Shown one piece after another: positions 9,500 through 19,490 of a stretch of 54,106 nt of DNA. The notes under the pieces are model-generated. The model ran no database searches and was not told the DNA's origin. It saw only the letters and a program-made list of their open reading frames with translations. The position numbers and the translations under genes are program-made. The DNA is from Chara braunii (lineage: Eukaryota > Streptophyta > Charophyceae > Charales > Characeae). The stretch is taken from the NCBI GenBank assembly GCA_003427395.1, contig BFEA01000034.1:192505-246610 (forward strand). Reading direction: 5' to 3'. The stretch's first letter is position 1. The number at the start of each line of letters is the position of its first letter.

Positions 9500-10982
9500 A
9501 TGCCTCGAGCTGCCTGTGTCCCGGGGAAACCTCTGGTTTATGCAGATCTAGGCAAAATGGCAATGGAAGATGAGACAGACAATCGTAGAAGCGAGGGAGG
9601 ACCAGGCTTAGGAGGGAGTGCTGTGCAAAGCGAGGAGGGCCAGAAGGACAGAGAATCGATAAATCCGGATGGTACCAAGGGGAACAGAAAAAAGATCTCC
9701 TCGGGAGAAAGCTCAGAAAAAGTCGGGGAGAGCAAGCAAGGGACCCAGGAGACCAAGGAGGGTAGAAATAAGGACGGCCCCCTGAATTCAGATGGAGCTG
9801 TATCTAAGAAGGTGAGAATCACGGACGCAAGGCGCAAACTAGCAGAAATAGAGAAGAGAACCACAGAGTACAAGACAAGATTGATCGAGGAGATGATGAT
9901 TGGAAACGAGGAAGACCTCCCGCCAGAAGAACCGCGGGATGAACGAAAGGTCGGCCGAGGCGGCATTGGGCAAAGGGGTAAGGGTAGTGACCGCGGAGGA
10001 ACACCCAGCAAGAGAAGGAAGGAGAGAGAGAACTCCCCCGGGGTGGAAGCGGAGAAGGTTACAAACCCGCCTGCCGGTCGCACCAACGGTAATGCGAGGG
10101 TGCGAGGGGCTCTGGAGCCTTAGGGAAAGGGTGTTGGGGTGGTTTGACCCAGAGCGGACTGCAAAAACTAGGGAAGGACGGCCGACCGACAAGGAAGGGC
10201 AGGAAACCAGTACGGCAGGCGATACCAGCAGCTCCGAGGGCGGCCTCAGGAAGATAGTGTCGTCCCTCGCACGAGCACTAAACAAAAAACAAAGCGACCT
10301 TGCGGACGCTAAGAAGAAATTGACGTTTCACAGGGCAAACATCACGGAATTCCTAATAGATTACGAGAACCTGGCCGCATTGCTAAGATGGAGTGAAGAG
10401 GAGAAGATGGAACACCTAGGGAAGCATGTGTCATTAAGTCTAGGACGAGACATAATGGTCATCGTGGCCACAAACCGATCTTGGAAAGAGACCCGGGATG
10501 TAATGATGAGGAAGTACCTGGCGGCTGAGAAGATGGCAACAAAAGCCGAATTAGCGGTAGTGCAAAGAAAAAACTTCGCAACGTACAATGACTTCTTGAG
10601 AGAGTTTACCCTGGTAGCGCTAAGGATCCCCGGGGTAACGGACCGGATAATGAGCAAGTATTTCCTCAGGCAGTTCTCCGAGTTCGATAAAGACAAGATT
10701 CTGTCGGCTTACCAACAAACGAGCAAATTTGTAAACACCAGGGATGTTGACTTCAGTACAGTAACGGACCTGGACAAAAAAACGGTAGTGACCGAGACAC
10801 TGGCCTTGCTTAAGGAAGGGGAGATCATAGATCTGACCGGCAAGACTTGCGACAAGGTAAAAAGGGGGATCGAAAGCCTACATGAACGCGTTGTCGGAGC
10901 AAACACCCTTACAAGGGTATTTGCTCATGATTTTGCATTCGATGCAGGATCGACGCCGATTACCATACCGGAAACAGCCTGA
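9500..10982 (+). pseudogene. Orphan Ty3-like gag with frameshift
   Basis: Two overlapping plus-strand frames join near 10,090-10,120. The first (9,500-10,123) is a highly charged Lys/Glu/Arg-rich N-terminal part with a predicted coil ('ARRKLAEIEKRTTEYKTRLI'). The second carries a capsid-like domain: 'NITEFLIDYENLAALLRWSE', 'KMEHLGKHVSL', 'NDFLREFTLVALRI'. This pattern fits retrotransposon capsids. No zinc knuckle, protease or RT follows. After about 10,883 the frame runs into sequence that also occurs, inverted, at 26.2 kb, so gag was probably cut by a rearrangement there. Confidence 0.6.
10889..10946 (-). repeat. Hairpin with ACCCTTGTAAGGGT apex, copy 1
   Basis: Read on the minus strand, the arms GAGCAAATACCCTT and AAGGGTGTTTGCTC form a 14-bp stem with one G-T pair around a GT centre (about 10,897-10,926). 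The same apex, with different outer arms, is found at about 26,217-26,246 on the plus strand. Confidence 0.65.
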
Positions 10983-11179
10983 AGTGAAAAGTAAGAATCT
11001 TTGGCATGACGCCATGAAGCAATTTGTTCGACCATTGAAGACGAGGTTGCTAGGTGATCATACATTGTGATACGTTGTGTACAAAAACAGGTAAGGGTTA
11101 GTAAAAGAGGATTGGAAGAAAACAAGAAAAGGTCGCACGGGATGCGGCAACCACGATATAAAACAGGCGAAGGTTCAGG

Positions 11180-12237
11180 TGGTAAGGCAGATACGATTTA
11201 GAACAAATTCAAGGGCATCCGACCGGCCGGTATGGGAGAGTCGATAGGTCGCGCCACCGTAAAGTCGAAAGACGACTGAAAAATTAGTACAACCTCGGCC
11301 ATGCGGCCGGGGCAGCCTAGAGAAACACACTGCCTACCGTGATAGGTAACGACAGTCGGTACCTCTGTCCTTACTCGTATGCCGGGAGTGGGGTTGAAGC
11401 ACCAGCTCCGCCTCCCATATATAGAGAGGAAGTTGCCGCTCAAGTAGCGACTTCTTATCCGCGCGGACTTTCGTCCCCTTGCAAAGGGAGACACCGTTGC
11501 AACCTCTGATATCGTCAGAACAGGGCCTAGAGTCAGGCTACTTGAACTGGTACCCGCCTACCTACCGGTACTGGGTCTCTAAAAATACCAACTTATTGTC
11601 CTCTTCTGCTTGGCCTCGAGTACAGGGCACATCGACCTCTACTTGGCGTGGTACCAACCTACCTGCTACTCGAGTGTTTTCTGCTACTCTTAAGTGTCGC
11701 AGACCTCTTTCCCCGCCACTTGAGTGTTTTCCCCGCCGCAACCCTCAATGTCACCGTCACCGGTAAGTGTCGGTCCTTCGGGCCTTCCGAGCGATTAAGT
11801 GCCCTTGCGGGTCACACACACACTCGAGCCGACAAGCACTCGGACAGGCACGCAGACCAGCAAACGTGCACACACACACACAGACTCATAATTGGGCTCA
11901 GACCATTAGTGGGGCTATGCCCTACTGCTCTACTTATATCTGGACTGCTCCTATCTTATTTGAAATAGGAGTGAGCCTAGTAGGTTTCAATGTTGATTAG
12001 CAAGCAACAAACTCGAGGATCGAGTCCATTTGGCCGTTGGTTAGCTCCTTTTTGACGAGGAACTCCACGACACTTTGACCTGGGCTAAGTTGGTCCGGCC
12101 TCGAACTCGTGACTTCGAGTTCACGATTAGTTACAGTTACAGCCCGTCGCGACAGTTGGCACGACAGGGCAGTTAGGTAGTTAGATTTTCTATCTTTATT
12201 TGTTTTCTTTTCTTTATGATTTTTCTAGATCCTTTTA
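11180..12237. other. LTR-like block without a gene
   Basis: No protein domain. A plus-strand TATA-like site (11,416-11,426) is followed by pyrimidine-rich sequence, and a short (CA)n tract lies at about 11,868-11,883. The layout resembles a retrotransposon LTR, but ends and a partner LTR were not found. Confidence 0.35.
11416..11426 (+). promoter_or_regulatory. TATA-box-like site
   Basis: CATATATAGAG lies in an LTR-like context after a GC-rich stretch. It is a candidate core promoter of the block 11,180-12,237; no transcript is visible. Confidence 0.35.
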
Positions 12238-12251
12238 TTTATTCTTAAGTT

Positions 12252-12290
<39 letters not shown>

Positions 12291-12295
12291 TTCTT
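12238..12295. repeat. (TTTA)n microsatellite
   Basis: About ten TTTA units in a row, then TTCTTC. Confidence 0.95.
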
Positions 12296-12429
12296 CTCTC
12301 TTTCCGACCTCGTCCAGAAAACTACCGAATCCGTCGTTAAAACCGGGGCAAGTTCACTCCCCGCAAACTTCTCGACATTTCCGTTCCAGCGTTCAGTTTC
12401 TGATGCATGCCAGGAGATGGGCGGGGGGC

Positions 12430-12703
12430 CCAGAGATGAATGGGAGAAGGACTGCCCTCACGTGTAGGAAGAAGAGCGATGAGGAAAGGATCGTGCGGAG
12501 GTAACGCAAGTCGGCAGTGAATGCATGTGGGAAGAAAACAGCAGTGAGGAGCGGGAAATAGAGGGGGAATGAGCGAGGAGGAAGTTGTGCACGGGGGATA
12601 GCGAAGGGGAGTTGTGTGGAGGATAGCGCGAGTTGGCAGAAAGTGCGGGCCGAAAGAAAAGCGCACGGGGAAAGAAGTAAAACGCAACAAAGAAGAAGAA
12701 AAA

Positions 12704-12735
<32 letters not shown>

Positions 12736-13165
12736 CGAAGAAGAGGAAGAAGACGAAGAAGAGGAAGGAGAGGATACTCACCTGGCCGCATCCACTGCTT
12801 ACCATATGCGACGGTGGAGACGTGCGGGATGTGACATGCATCCGCCCCACTTGTTGGAGTAGGCACTTGTGCCTGTCGTGTCCCCCATGTTGTCGCCTCC
12901 GTGTGCTGCACACTATAATGAATCGTCTTGCGGCGTAGGGAGTAGCGAGCTGGCGATTACAACGGCGACGACGTTGACGAGGGAGCGAGAGAAAGAACGG
13001 GTAAGTTTCCAATATCGAGGCTGGCCTCATGGGACTTCCACCGAGAGGAGTTGCAAAATCGAATGAATCTCCCGCTACAACATGGCAATATACACCGACA
13101 TTTGTGCCCGCCTGCTGTCGTGACATCGCCCCGACTCGTCCGTGGGGTTGCCATGTGTGAGTGTG
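12430..13165. repeat. Purine-tract module, copy 1
   Basis: A G/A-rich stretch with a (GAA)n tract (about 12,690-12,770) is followed by a segment that recurs at about 14,060-14,180. Shared phrases include the GGTAAGTTTC donor-like site, 'GCAAAATCGAATGAATCTCCC' split by small differences, and 'AACATGG-AATATAC'. Long frames across the (GAA)n tract give only Phe or Glu runs and are not genes. Confidence 0.55.
12690..12772. repeat. (GAA)n-rich tract
   Basis: A GAA trinucleotide run with GAGGAAGAAGACGAA interruptions. On the minus strand a CAG/GTGAGT donor-like site lies immediately before the pyrimidine tract. Confidence 0.93.
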
Positions 13166-13316
13166 CGTGTGTATGTGCGTGAAGCACGATGACCTCACGC
13201 TATTCCCATCAGGAGGATGAGCTAAACAAGTTGAACCTACCACTAGAATATGGAAATATACAATACTGTACTTGCGTATGTGTGTTCAATTCTAACTGAC
13301 CCGAAATATAATTTTG

Positions 13317-13395
13317 TCATTATTATTATTTTAGTGTTATTACTATTAAATTATGAGTAATATTATTGATATTATTTTCGTTATTATTATTATTA

Positions 13396-13429
<34 letters not shown>

Positions 13430-13475
13430 TTTACATTATTATTATAATATTATTAGTATTAGTATTATTATTACT
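13317..13475. repeat. (TTA)n microsatellite
   Basis: An imperfect TTA/ATT repeat about 150 bp long with occasional substitutions. Confidence 0.93.
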
Positions 13476-13679
13476 ATTATCATCACTTTCACCTTAAATT
13501 AAGAATTCAACCATGAACGGACGAGAGAAGAATGATCTCAGGAAAACGGAAGGATACCGCGAAGAAAGTAAATGTCAGTTAAGAGTTTGGCCTGAGTAGA
13601 TATGCGGGTAGATGGTAGTGAACACAGGAGGAGGAAAGGAGGGCACGCCGAATGGAAAGGGGTGGATTGTGCAGGAAGT

Positions 13680-13800
13680 TGACAATAACGAGGAGGAGGA
13701 GAAAAGCATCACAAGAAAGGAGGCGGGCAGAGAAATAGAAGAAGGAGAAGAAGGAGAAGGGAGAGAAAAAAAAAAAAAAAAAAGGGAGACTTGCCTACTT
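13680..13800. repeat. Purine tract with poly(A)
   Basis: A GA-rich stretch ending in a run of A (about 13,768-13,785). It is followed within 20 bp by TACTTACCATTG, a GTAAGT donor-like site on the minus strand. Confidence 0.7.
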
Positions 13801-13974
13801 ACCATTGTTGTGTTGGCCAGCAAACACTTCTCGCGCACTTTCGTAGATAGCTGGTCATTTTGATTTCATCTTTATTCATGAAAGAACTTGGTCGTAGGAA
13901 TGGCCAGGTGCATTTAAGGAAAAGCTATGCCTAGGGGAAGATGTGTGAGGAAGAGGAGATAGGAGGAGAGTTGA

Positions 13975-14062
<88 letters not shown>

Positions 14063-14075
14063 AGAACCGGTAAGT
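13975..14075. repeat. (AG)n microsatellite
   Basis: An uninterrupted AG tract of about 75 bp, then AAAGAGAAAGAACCG and a GGTAAGT site. The segment after it is homologous to 13,000-13,160. Confidence 0.95.
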
Positions 14076-14179
14076 TTCAATCTCATGGCCAACCTCGTAA
14101 GGAGCAAAATCGAATGAATCTCCCACAACAACATGGGAATATACGCCGCCATTTGCGCTTGTCTGCGGGATGCCTTTAG

Positions 14180-14640
14180 GGTGTGTGTGTGTGTGTGTCT
14201 GTGCGCAGACTGTGTGTGTGTGTGATGCCATAGTTCGCTATACAGTCAAGGAAAGCATGACTTTGCCAGACTGTTCTGTCACACCTCGACTGACTGTCTG
14301 CGCGTGTGCAAACCGTGTCTGCGTGCGAACAGACTGTCTGTGTGAGAACAAACTGTCTATGTGTATGCCGACCGTGTCTACATATGAACAGACTGTCAAA
14401 ATGAGAATAGGTTGTCTGTGTGTATGCAGACCGTGTCTGCATATACTGTCAATATGAGAATAGGCTGTCTGTGTGTGTGCAGACCGTGACTGCATGTGAA
14501 CAGACTGTTTGTGTGTCGACAGACTATGTATCTGTGTGAGAGTAGACTGTGTCTGTTTGTGCGCAGACTGTGTCTGTGTGTGCACAAGCTGTGTGTGTGT
14601 GTTGTCATATTCGCCATACAACCCCGGAGAGTGTGACTGC
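14180..14640. repeat. TGTCTG/CAGACTG minisatellite
   Basis: A (GT)n start is followed by degenerate units containing 'agactgtctgtgtg', 'cagaccgtgtctgcata' and 'aatgagaatagg-tgtctgtg'. Spacing is irregular; the clearest larger unit is about 60-70 bp near 14,395-14,500. Open frames here are Cys/Val or His/Thr repeats and are not genes. Confidence 0.8.
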
Positions 14641-15680
14641 GTTAGACTGATTCGTCTGACTTTTTACAGACACACACACCCGTGGACCTACTAGCACTGA
14701 CCCTACCCGCTACTAACTGATAATCTTTGACATAGCTCACTTCGTCTTTGGGCAATCTGCAGACCTCCGTAGCACGAGCCGCAGTGGCAGCGCTTCCGCA
14801 TCCTCAACAACGGAATGTGTGTATAGCTCGTCGCTGCCTCCTTATTTATATTTGGTTTTGGCTTGGTTCATCGATGCCGGCCCGAGCCAAGGGGGTGCGC
14901 AGTTCCACTTTGCACTACTGACGAGGCTAGGTAGACAACGGGACTGGGAACCACTGACGCTAGGTAGGACTAGGACAGTCTTTTGTTGTTTGTGCTAGGA
15001 CTGCCCTTCGCGGATTCTGCTACGGACGGCTTGCTTAGGGCCTACCTACAACAACTACCTTACGGACCTACAGTTCAAATCTATACAACCATGCTGTGTA
15101 TGGATGACCAAAAGTGAGACTTTGGGGTGCAGGTTATGGGTTCGAAATCAGGTGACCCACATGGGGCAATATACAGGGTTAGGGACGAACTATGAAGATT
15201 TGCAGGACCGTTGTCCGAACGGTGAAACCGTTTTCACAGTAGGAAACTCACATAAGTATGTGGATGTAAATGAGAGTGGACATAGAGGAATGAGAGAGAA
15301 GGTGGGAAAGAGGAAGAGAGTGGGGAGACGCGTACCTGGTCTGGCGGCAGTCTGCTTGAGCATTGACATCTTGTAGTTCAATCTTCAGTTGTGCAGTGAC
15401 TCTAGTTATGCATTGAAGTCTAATCCAGTATAGGTACCAGATATAGGTTGGGCATCATATCAAAAGCGACACATTGTATTCATTGTTGAGATTGGAGAAA
15501 GAGAGTGCAGGACACTACATCAGGGTTCATTGTTATGCACTTATCTGAATCTACTTATTGTTTGATACACGACTATCAGGTTTACAGTGTGGAAAAAATT
15601 TCAGGATTTTTGTACAACACTCTCGCTCCTATTCCATGCACTAGCGACCACGTTTGATGAGTAGCATGAACGACAATTAG
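14641..15680. other. No supportable gene
   Basis: Mostly unique sequence with one 90-codon frame (15,104-15,376) that shows no domain. It contains the bistable stem-loop at 15,207-15,232 and a purine-rich stretch (15,290-15,335) next to a minus-strand CAG/GTACG donor-like site. Confidence 0.45.
15207..15232. promoter_or_regulatory. Bistable stem-loop
   Basis: Three arms in a row: ACCGTT, GTCCG loop, AACGGT, GAA loop, ACCGTT. The middle arm can pair with either neighbour, giving two mutually exclusive 6-bp hairpins. This is seen directly; any regulatory role is inference. Confidence 0.5.
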
Positions 15681-15800
15681 AAGGGGATTAGAACAAGCAC
15701 AGGAAGAGGAAAAGGAGAGAGTGAGAGAGAATGAGGATGAAGGGAAAAGAGAGAGAATGAGGTTGAAGAGGAAAGATAGAGAGAACGAGGAGAAAGTACA
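15680..15800. repeat. Purine tract next to donor-like site
   Basis: A GAGA/GAAA-rich tract followed by ACATACTTACACTGCC, a minus-strand GTAAGT site. Same arrangement as near 12.77 and 13.79 kb. Confidence 0.6.
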
Positions 15801-15905
15801 TACTTACACTGCCAATCTTTTGCCACCTGCTGTAATTGTATTAGACCAGAATAATGGTTTATATACATTTGTTACATCAATATTGTTGTCGTCATTGTTA
15901 TAAAT

Positions 15906-15909
15906 ATTA

Positions 15910-15943
<34 letters not shown>
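15906..15943. repeat. (TTA)n microsatellite
   Basis: About twelve TTA/ATT units. Confidence 0.95.
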
Positions 15944-16180
15944 GACCGAGGGCTAAAATGACGAGGGTGTGAGGCATTGGGGAGGGGAAGAAACATCATC
16001 GCATTTGTGATGGTGTCTACCTCCTCCGTCTTTCTCCATCTTATCATTTCCTCTCGAAAACCTATCTCTTCCGCTATAAGTGATTGATGGTGTATTTTCC
16101 ACTGAATTGTGTATGTTCTCTTTTGCTAATTATAAAAGTTCAGAAAATCGTTGTATAAACCAAACGTGACCAGTGGCAGG

Positions 16181-16232
16181 GCGATTGTGGGAGCTCTGCC
16201 GGAGTTCAAGAGGAACTCTGGAGGCAGAGAAC
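16181..16232 (+). ncRNA. Structured head motif, copy A
   Basis: A foldback with outer stem CTCTGCC/GGCAGAG (16,194-16,200 with 16,223-16,229) and inner stem GAGTTC/GAACTC. It matches the reverse complement of 22,536-22,586 over about 51 nt with only transitions. In the other copy the inner arms are exchanged (GAACTC then GAGTTC), so pairing is kept. It stands 228 bp before the first array hairpin. An RNA role is inferred from the structure; no expression is known. Confidence 0.5.
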
Positions 16233-16459
16233 TATAATGTACGCAAGCTTCATCCCTTTCCTGAATCCCTTATTGGCTACATCTCTCTATCAGACCGCAC
16301 GTAGGAATGTATGCTATACAATTTCCTTGTTTTCTTCAGGACCAAAATTATCAAAAAAGGGAATGAATGTCTGCCTGAAGTAAGAACACTGCCTGAAGTA
16401 AGGAAGGAACCTAGGAAAACCGAAAAGGAACCTAGCTTGTTTGGTTTTGAAGAAATAAA

Positions 16460-17620
16460 GCAGTGTGATGGAGGCTCCCGTGGGGTTGTCACACTGCTTG
16501 CATGGACCGACCAAGGCGGATGATAGGATACTCGTCGTGCGAGTTACCCTGCCATCCACCTGACGAACAGACGTTTGGTGGGAATGCCTGTATGACTTCG
16601 GCTTTGGTGACGAGGAACTACCGTGCGGTTTCTTGTTACCTTACGGGCTAGACCTAAGAAGTAATCTGGTACTCCCGTGGGGTACAAGGCTTCTAGGCTA
16701 GGCCGACTAAGAGAAAGTAAAGGTAATAGTAGACTCCCGTGGGGTTTTCCTATCACCTATCGGACTAGGCTTGGAAGGGAATTAAGTACTCGCCGTGCGA
16801 GTGCCTGAACTCCTAAGCCTAGGACGATCTCTTCAATTGAAAGATGGAGAAGAGGGGGGTCCTCGTAGGAACTACCTTATCTCCTGGTAAGTGGGCTGCT
16901 TGATATTGGGAAAAGGGGATAGGGGAATAGTTTCATACACACTATTACCGCCACTAACAAATCCTGAGAAGTTATGCATAGTGAAAGTCATATGACAAGA
17001 GAGGTGAGGACTCCTGTGGGTTCTGCATACCTCTTGCTCGTACATAATGCATAAGCAAGGAGAAGAACAGCCCGAACAACTTAACCTTGAGTTGTTTGCA
17101 GATCTCCTACGTTTCGAAATGGTATTAGGATAACTCCCGTGGGGTCATCCTAATACTTGTTTGATCTAAGGATCAACTAACTAGGGGAACTGTAGAATGG
17201 TTGTACTTCGACAGTAGAGGGATACTTCCTCACAAGTAACCCTACTACTTGTTTGGGTATGACTGATGGATGACATGAGTAATTGCTAACAACCTATCTG
17301 TCTAACATTGAATCAAGTTATGGGGGGACTCCCGTGGGGTCATCCTATTGTTTGATCGAGGGAAAAGACTTTGCTGTCATTCAGGAAGTCGTAGGATAAC
17401 TCCCGTGGGGTCGTCCTAATACACTCTCGAGGACAGGCTAGGCTTCGAATTTAATAGGAGGCTTCCGTGAAGACCACCTATTGCTAACCAGAATGTTGTA
17501 CTAATCCTGCTGAGGCATGGTCTGAAATGTTTCAAGTCTGCTTTTATGATTAACTGATTTCGGGTGGATTGCATGGAATTGAAGGGGTGGTTGAATGCTC
17601 CCGTGGGGCTCTTCAGCTAC
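16460..17620 (+). repeat. Hairpin array 1, apex ACTCCCGTGGGGT
   Basis: At least twelve stem-loops in 1.16 kb. The apex is ACTCC-CGT-GGGGT or a close variant that keeps CGT or CGTG in the loop. The outer stems are unrelated in sequence between copies but pair within each copy. Clear cases: 16,460-16,497 (9-bp outer stem GCAGTGTGA), 16,518-16,557, 16,650-16,700, 16,722-16,757, 16,765-16,822 (CTAGGCTT/AAGCCTAG), 16,846-16,884, 16,996-17,036, 17,122-17,156 (10-bp GTATTAGGAT), 17,312-17,356, 17,391-17,422, 17,453-17,482 and 17,587-17,620. Apex pairs also covary: CTTC-CGT-GAAG at 17,462-17,472 and GCTCC-CGT-GGGGC at 17,597-17,609. No coding potential is seen. Confidence 0.85.
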
Positions 17621-17663
17621 TCGTATGACTAACCGACTGCATGGAATTGATCAAGTAATGGAA

Positions 17664-18260
17664 GATTCTTGGGTGAATCAACCCCCTACTTGCGTATGTC
17701 AGGACAAGAAGAAGAAAAAGGAAAAAGGGAGTGCTCCAGCGGGAGCGACTCTAAAAATCCTAAAAGAAGCAGAATAAAAGGCAAATACCGCAGGGACAAA
17801 GATTTAGAAAAGAGGAAACTCCGCGTAGCCTCAGTTCATTAATAAACTCCTAAGGGAGAAAATTGTCGACGACATGAATTGATCTCAGCTAGACTACCGC
17901 ATAAGCACCAAAGGGTGTGCTTATCCGAAGGAGAGAAAATGCAAGAACTGAGAGTAAGGGAAATATGAGTTCCCTAAGACAACTTAGGACATAGGCAAGC
18001 GACTCCTTGAACAAAAGGAGGAAGAGTGATAGACGTCATAGGGTAGGTAGAAGCTAAAAGAGTTAGACTTTGGGATGTTGATCCCAAAGCTCACAGACCA
18101 GATCTAAGGGCTTGACCCTTAGATATCAATATGTGGAAAATCGAGTGGGGGTATTGAATCTTTGTTGACCTGTGTGTGTGCAGGTACATGTTTTGATCTA
18201 TTGCAACTGAAGGAGAAGTCCTACAAAGAGGACTCAATTTTTCTGTTATCTCTCGATAAC
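17664..18260 (+). repeat. Continuation: hairpins without a shared apex
   Basis: Further stem-loops follow array 1 but with unrelated loops: GATTC/GAATC (17,664-17,679), GAGTGCTCC/GGAGCGACTC (17,729-17,751), ATAAGCAC/GTGCTTAT (17,901-17,924), CTTTGGGAT/ATCCCAAAG (18,068-18,089), ATCTAAGGG/CCCTTAGAT (18,102-18,124), AGTCCT/AGGACT (18,217-18,234) and GTTATC/GATAAC (18,245-18,260). The density is far above chance. No gene is seen. Confidence 0.75.
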
Positions 18261-18887
18261 AAGTCGTCGTTGCCGATTCAACTTTTCCCCCTTGACTTGA
18301 TACCCACGTCTATAGTCGAACCCTGTGGTCAGTAAAACTGTCCCCTGTGGCCATTGCCTAAATGATCCTAGTCACTCTCAAGGGTCCTTTGAAGAAATGT
18401 TAGGGGGTTGGGCTTACATCTCAGGAAAGATAAAGCTGTCATACATGGTTTGGGGAGTGAGGGACAATGTCAATGGTTGATGGTTGACGCCATTAGTGCA
18501 TGGCATGTGAACTGTCTTTGCATTATTCTGTGCAGGTCTGTCTTGTGCATGGTTTGAATTAAACTGGGATTGACCTCGTGAAGTTTTGGACACACAACAC
18601 TTGTGAAAGTGGGAAGGGTTCCCAACGATAATACCTCCATATTCATTATCAGTCCTATATAACGTCTATACTATCTGATGTTCAGTCATATGTTAAGTAG
18701 AATAGAATGTCATTGGTAGCGAAATGATTTAATTAGTACTTTGATCGTAGTGGTTATAAGAATTTTATGTTTTGGGAGCAGAAGCGAGAATAGACGACCT
18801 TCTAAAAGTTTGATATGAATATCTAGAAACCTAGGATAGGGAAATCACATCCTGAACCTGACTTGACTAACGGGTCAGTCTTAAACA
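18261..18887. other. No gene seen
   Basis: Unique, moderately AT-rich sequence after the hairpin run. A weak stem CAAGG/CCTTTG lies near 18,380. No domain or long frame is present. Confidence 0.5.
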
Positions 18888-19490
18888 TCTTACCGCGCGT
18901 ACCCCGTTTTGTGCTACAGCGATCGAGAAAACGCCCTCGGCCGACCTACCTCTACAAAGGCATGTAAAAGCCTTCGCATGTGGGTCGGTAGCTCAGCAGG
19001 GATACGCCTACCTAAGGGTGGTGACAACCCCTTGGGTAGAGGTAAGTTGTACCTTGCGACGTTCCTGTCAAGCGCATCGGTCCGGCACCGCACCAGGGCA
19101 GCGCGGGACCCTCCCGGCCACGTCACGCAGGAGTTGGGTAAAATCCTTCGTCGCGAATATACATGGAGCTTCCGCAAGCCGCTCCAGCCGAGTGCGCCAG
19201 CCATACCTCCCGCAAGCCCCTACGACAGGATAGGGCCTACGCGAGGCACGACTTACCTCCACCTTACGGGAGCTGTCACCTCCCTTCNNNNNNNNNNNNN
19301 NNNNNNNNNNNNNNNNNNNNNNNNNNNNNNNNNNNNNNNNNNNNNNNNNNNNTCCCTTCGGTGGGCGTATCCCCGCCGAGCTACCAGTCCACAGTACGAA
19401 AGCTGATCAGTTGCAATCGCAGAGGTGGACCAGCCGAGGGCGTTTCTAGTTCGCTGTAGCATAGGGGGTACGCGCGGTAATACGCCTCTA
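18888..19490. repeat. Inverted repeat around an assembly gap
   Basis: The left arm (18,888-19,021) and right arm (19,355-19,490) are diverged inverted copies. Shared phrases include 'taccgcgcgtacccc', 'gctacagcga', 'cgccctcgg' and 'ggtagctc-gc-gggatacgcc'. A run of 65 Ns (19,288-19,352) with 'tcccttc' on both sides lies inside. The gap probably marks unresolved inverted or repeated sequence. Confidence 0.75.

Noticed and set aside
9538-10086. 182-codon minus-strand frame opposite gag
   Set aside because: Antisense shadow of the Lys/Glu-rich gag N-terminus.
12458-13243. 261-codon minus-strand frame
   Set aside because: Its core is a Phe run from the (GAA)n microsatellite; no domain.
14176-14621. 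His/Thr-rich and Cys/Val-rich frames
   Set aside because: Translations of a GT-rich minisatellite.
17262-17280. Hammerhead ribozyme core (CTGATG-like)
   Set aside because: Only a partial match; the GAAA partner and the three helices were not found nearby.
16460-17620. Bacterial-type intrinsic terminators
   Set aside because: Stems are not followed by T-tracts, and the neighbourhood is eukaryotic retroelements.
18980-19015. tRNA-like A-box (GGTAGCTCAGCAGGG)
   Set aside because: No B-box (GGTTCGANTCC) at the right distance and no cloverleaf; the phrase belongs to the inverted repeat.
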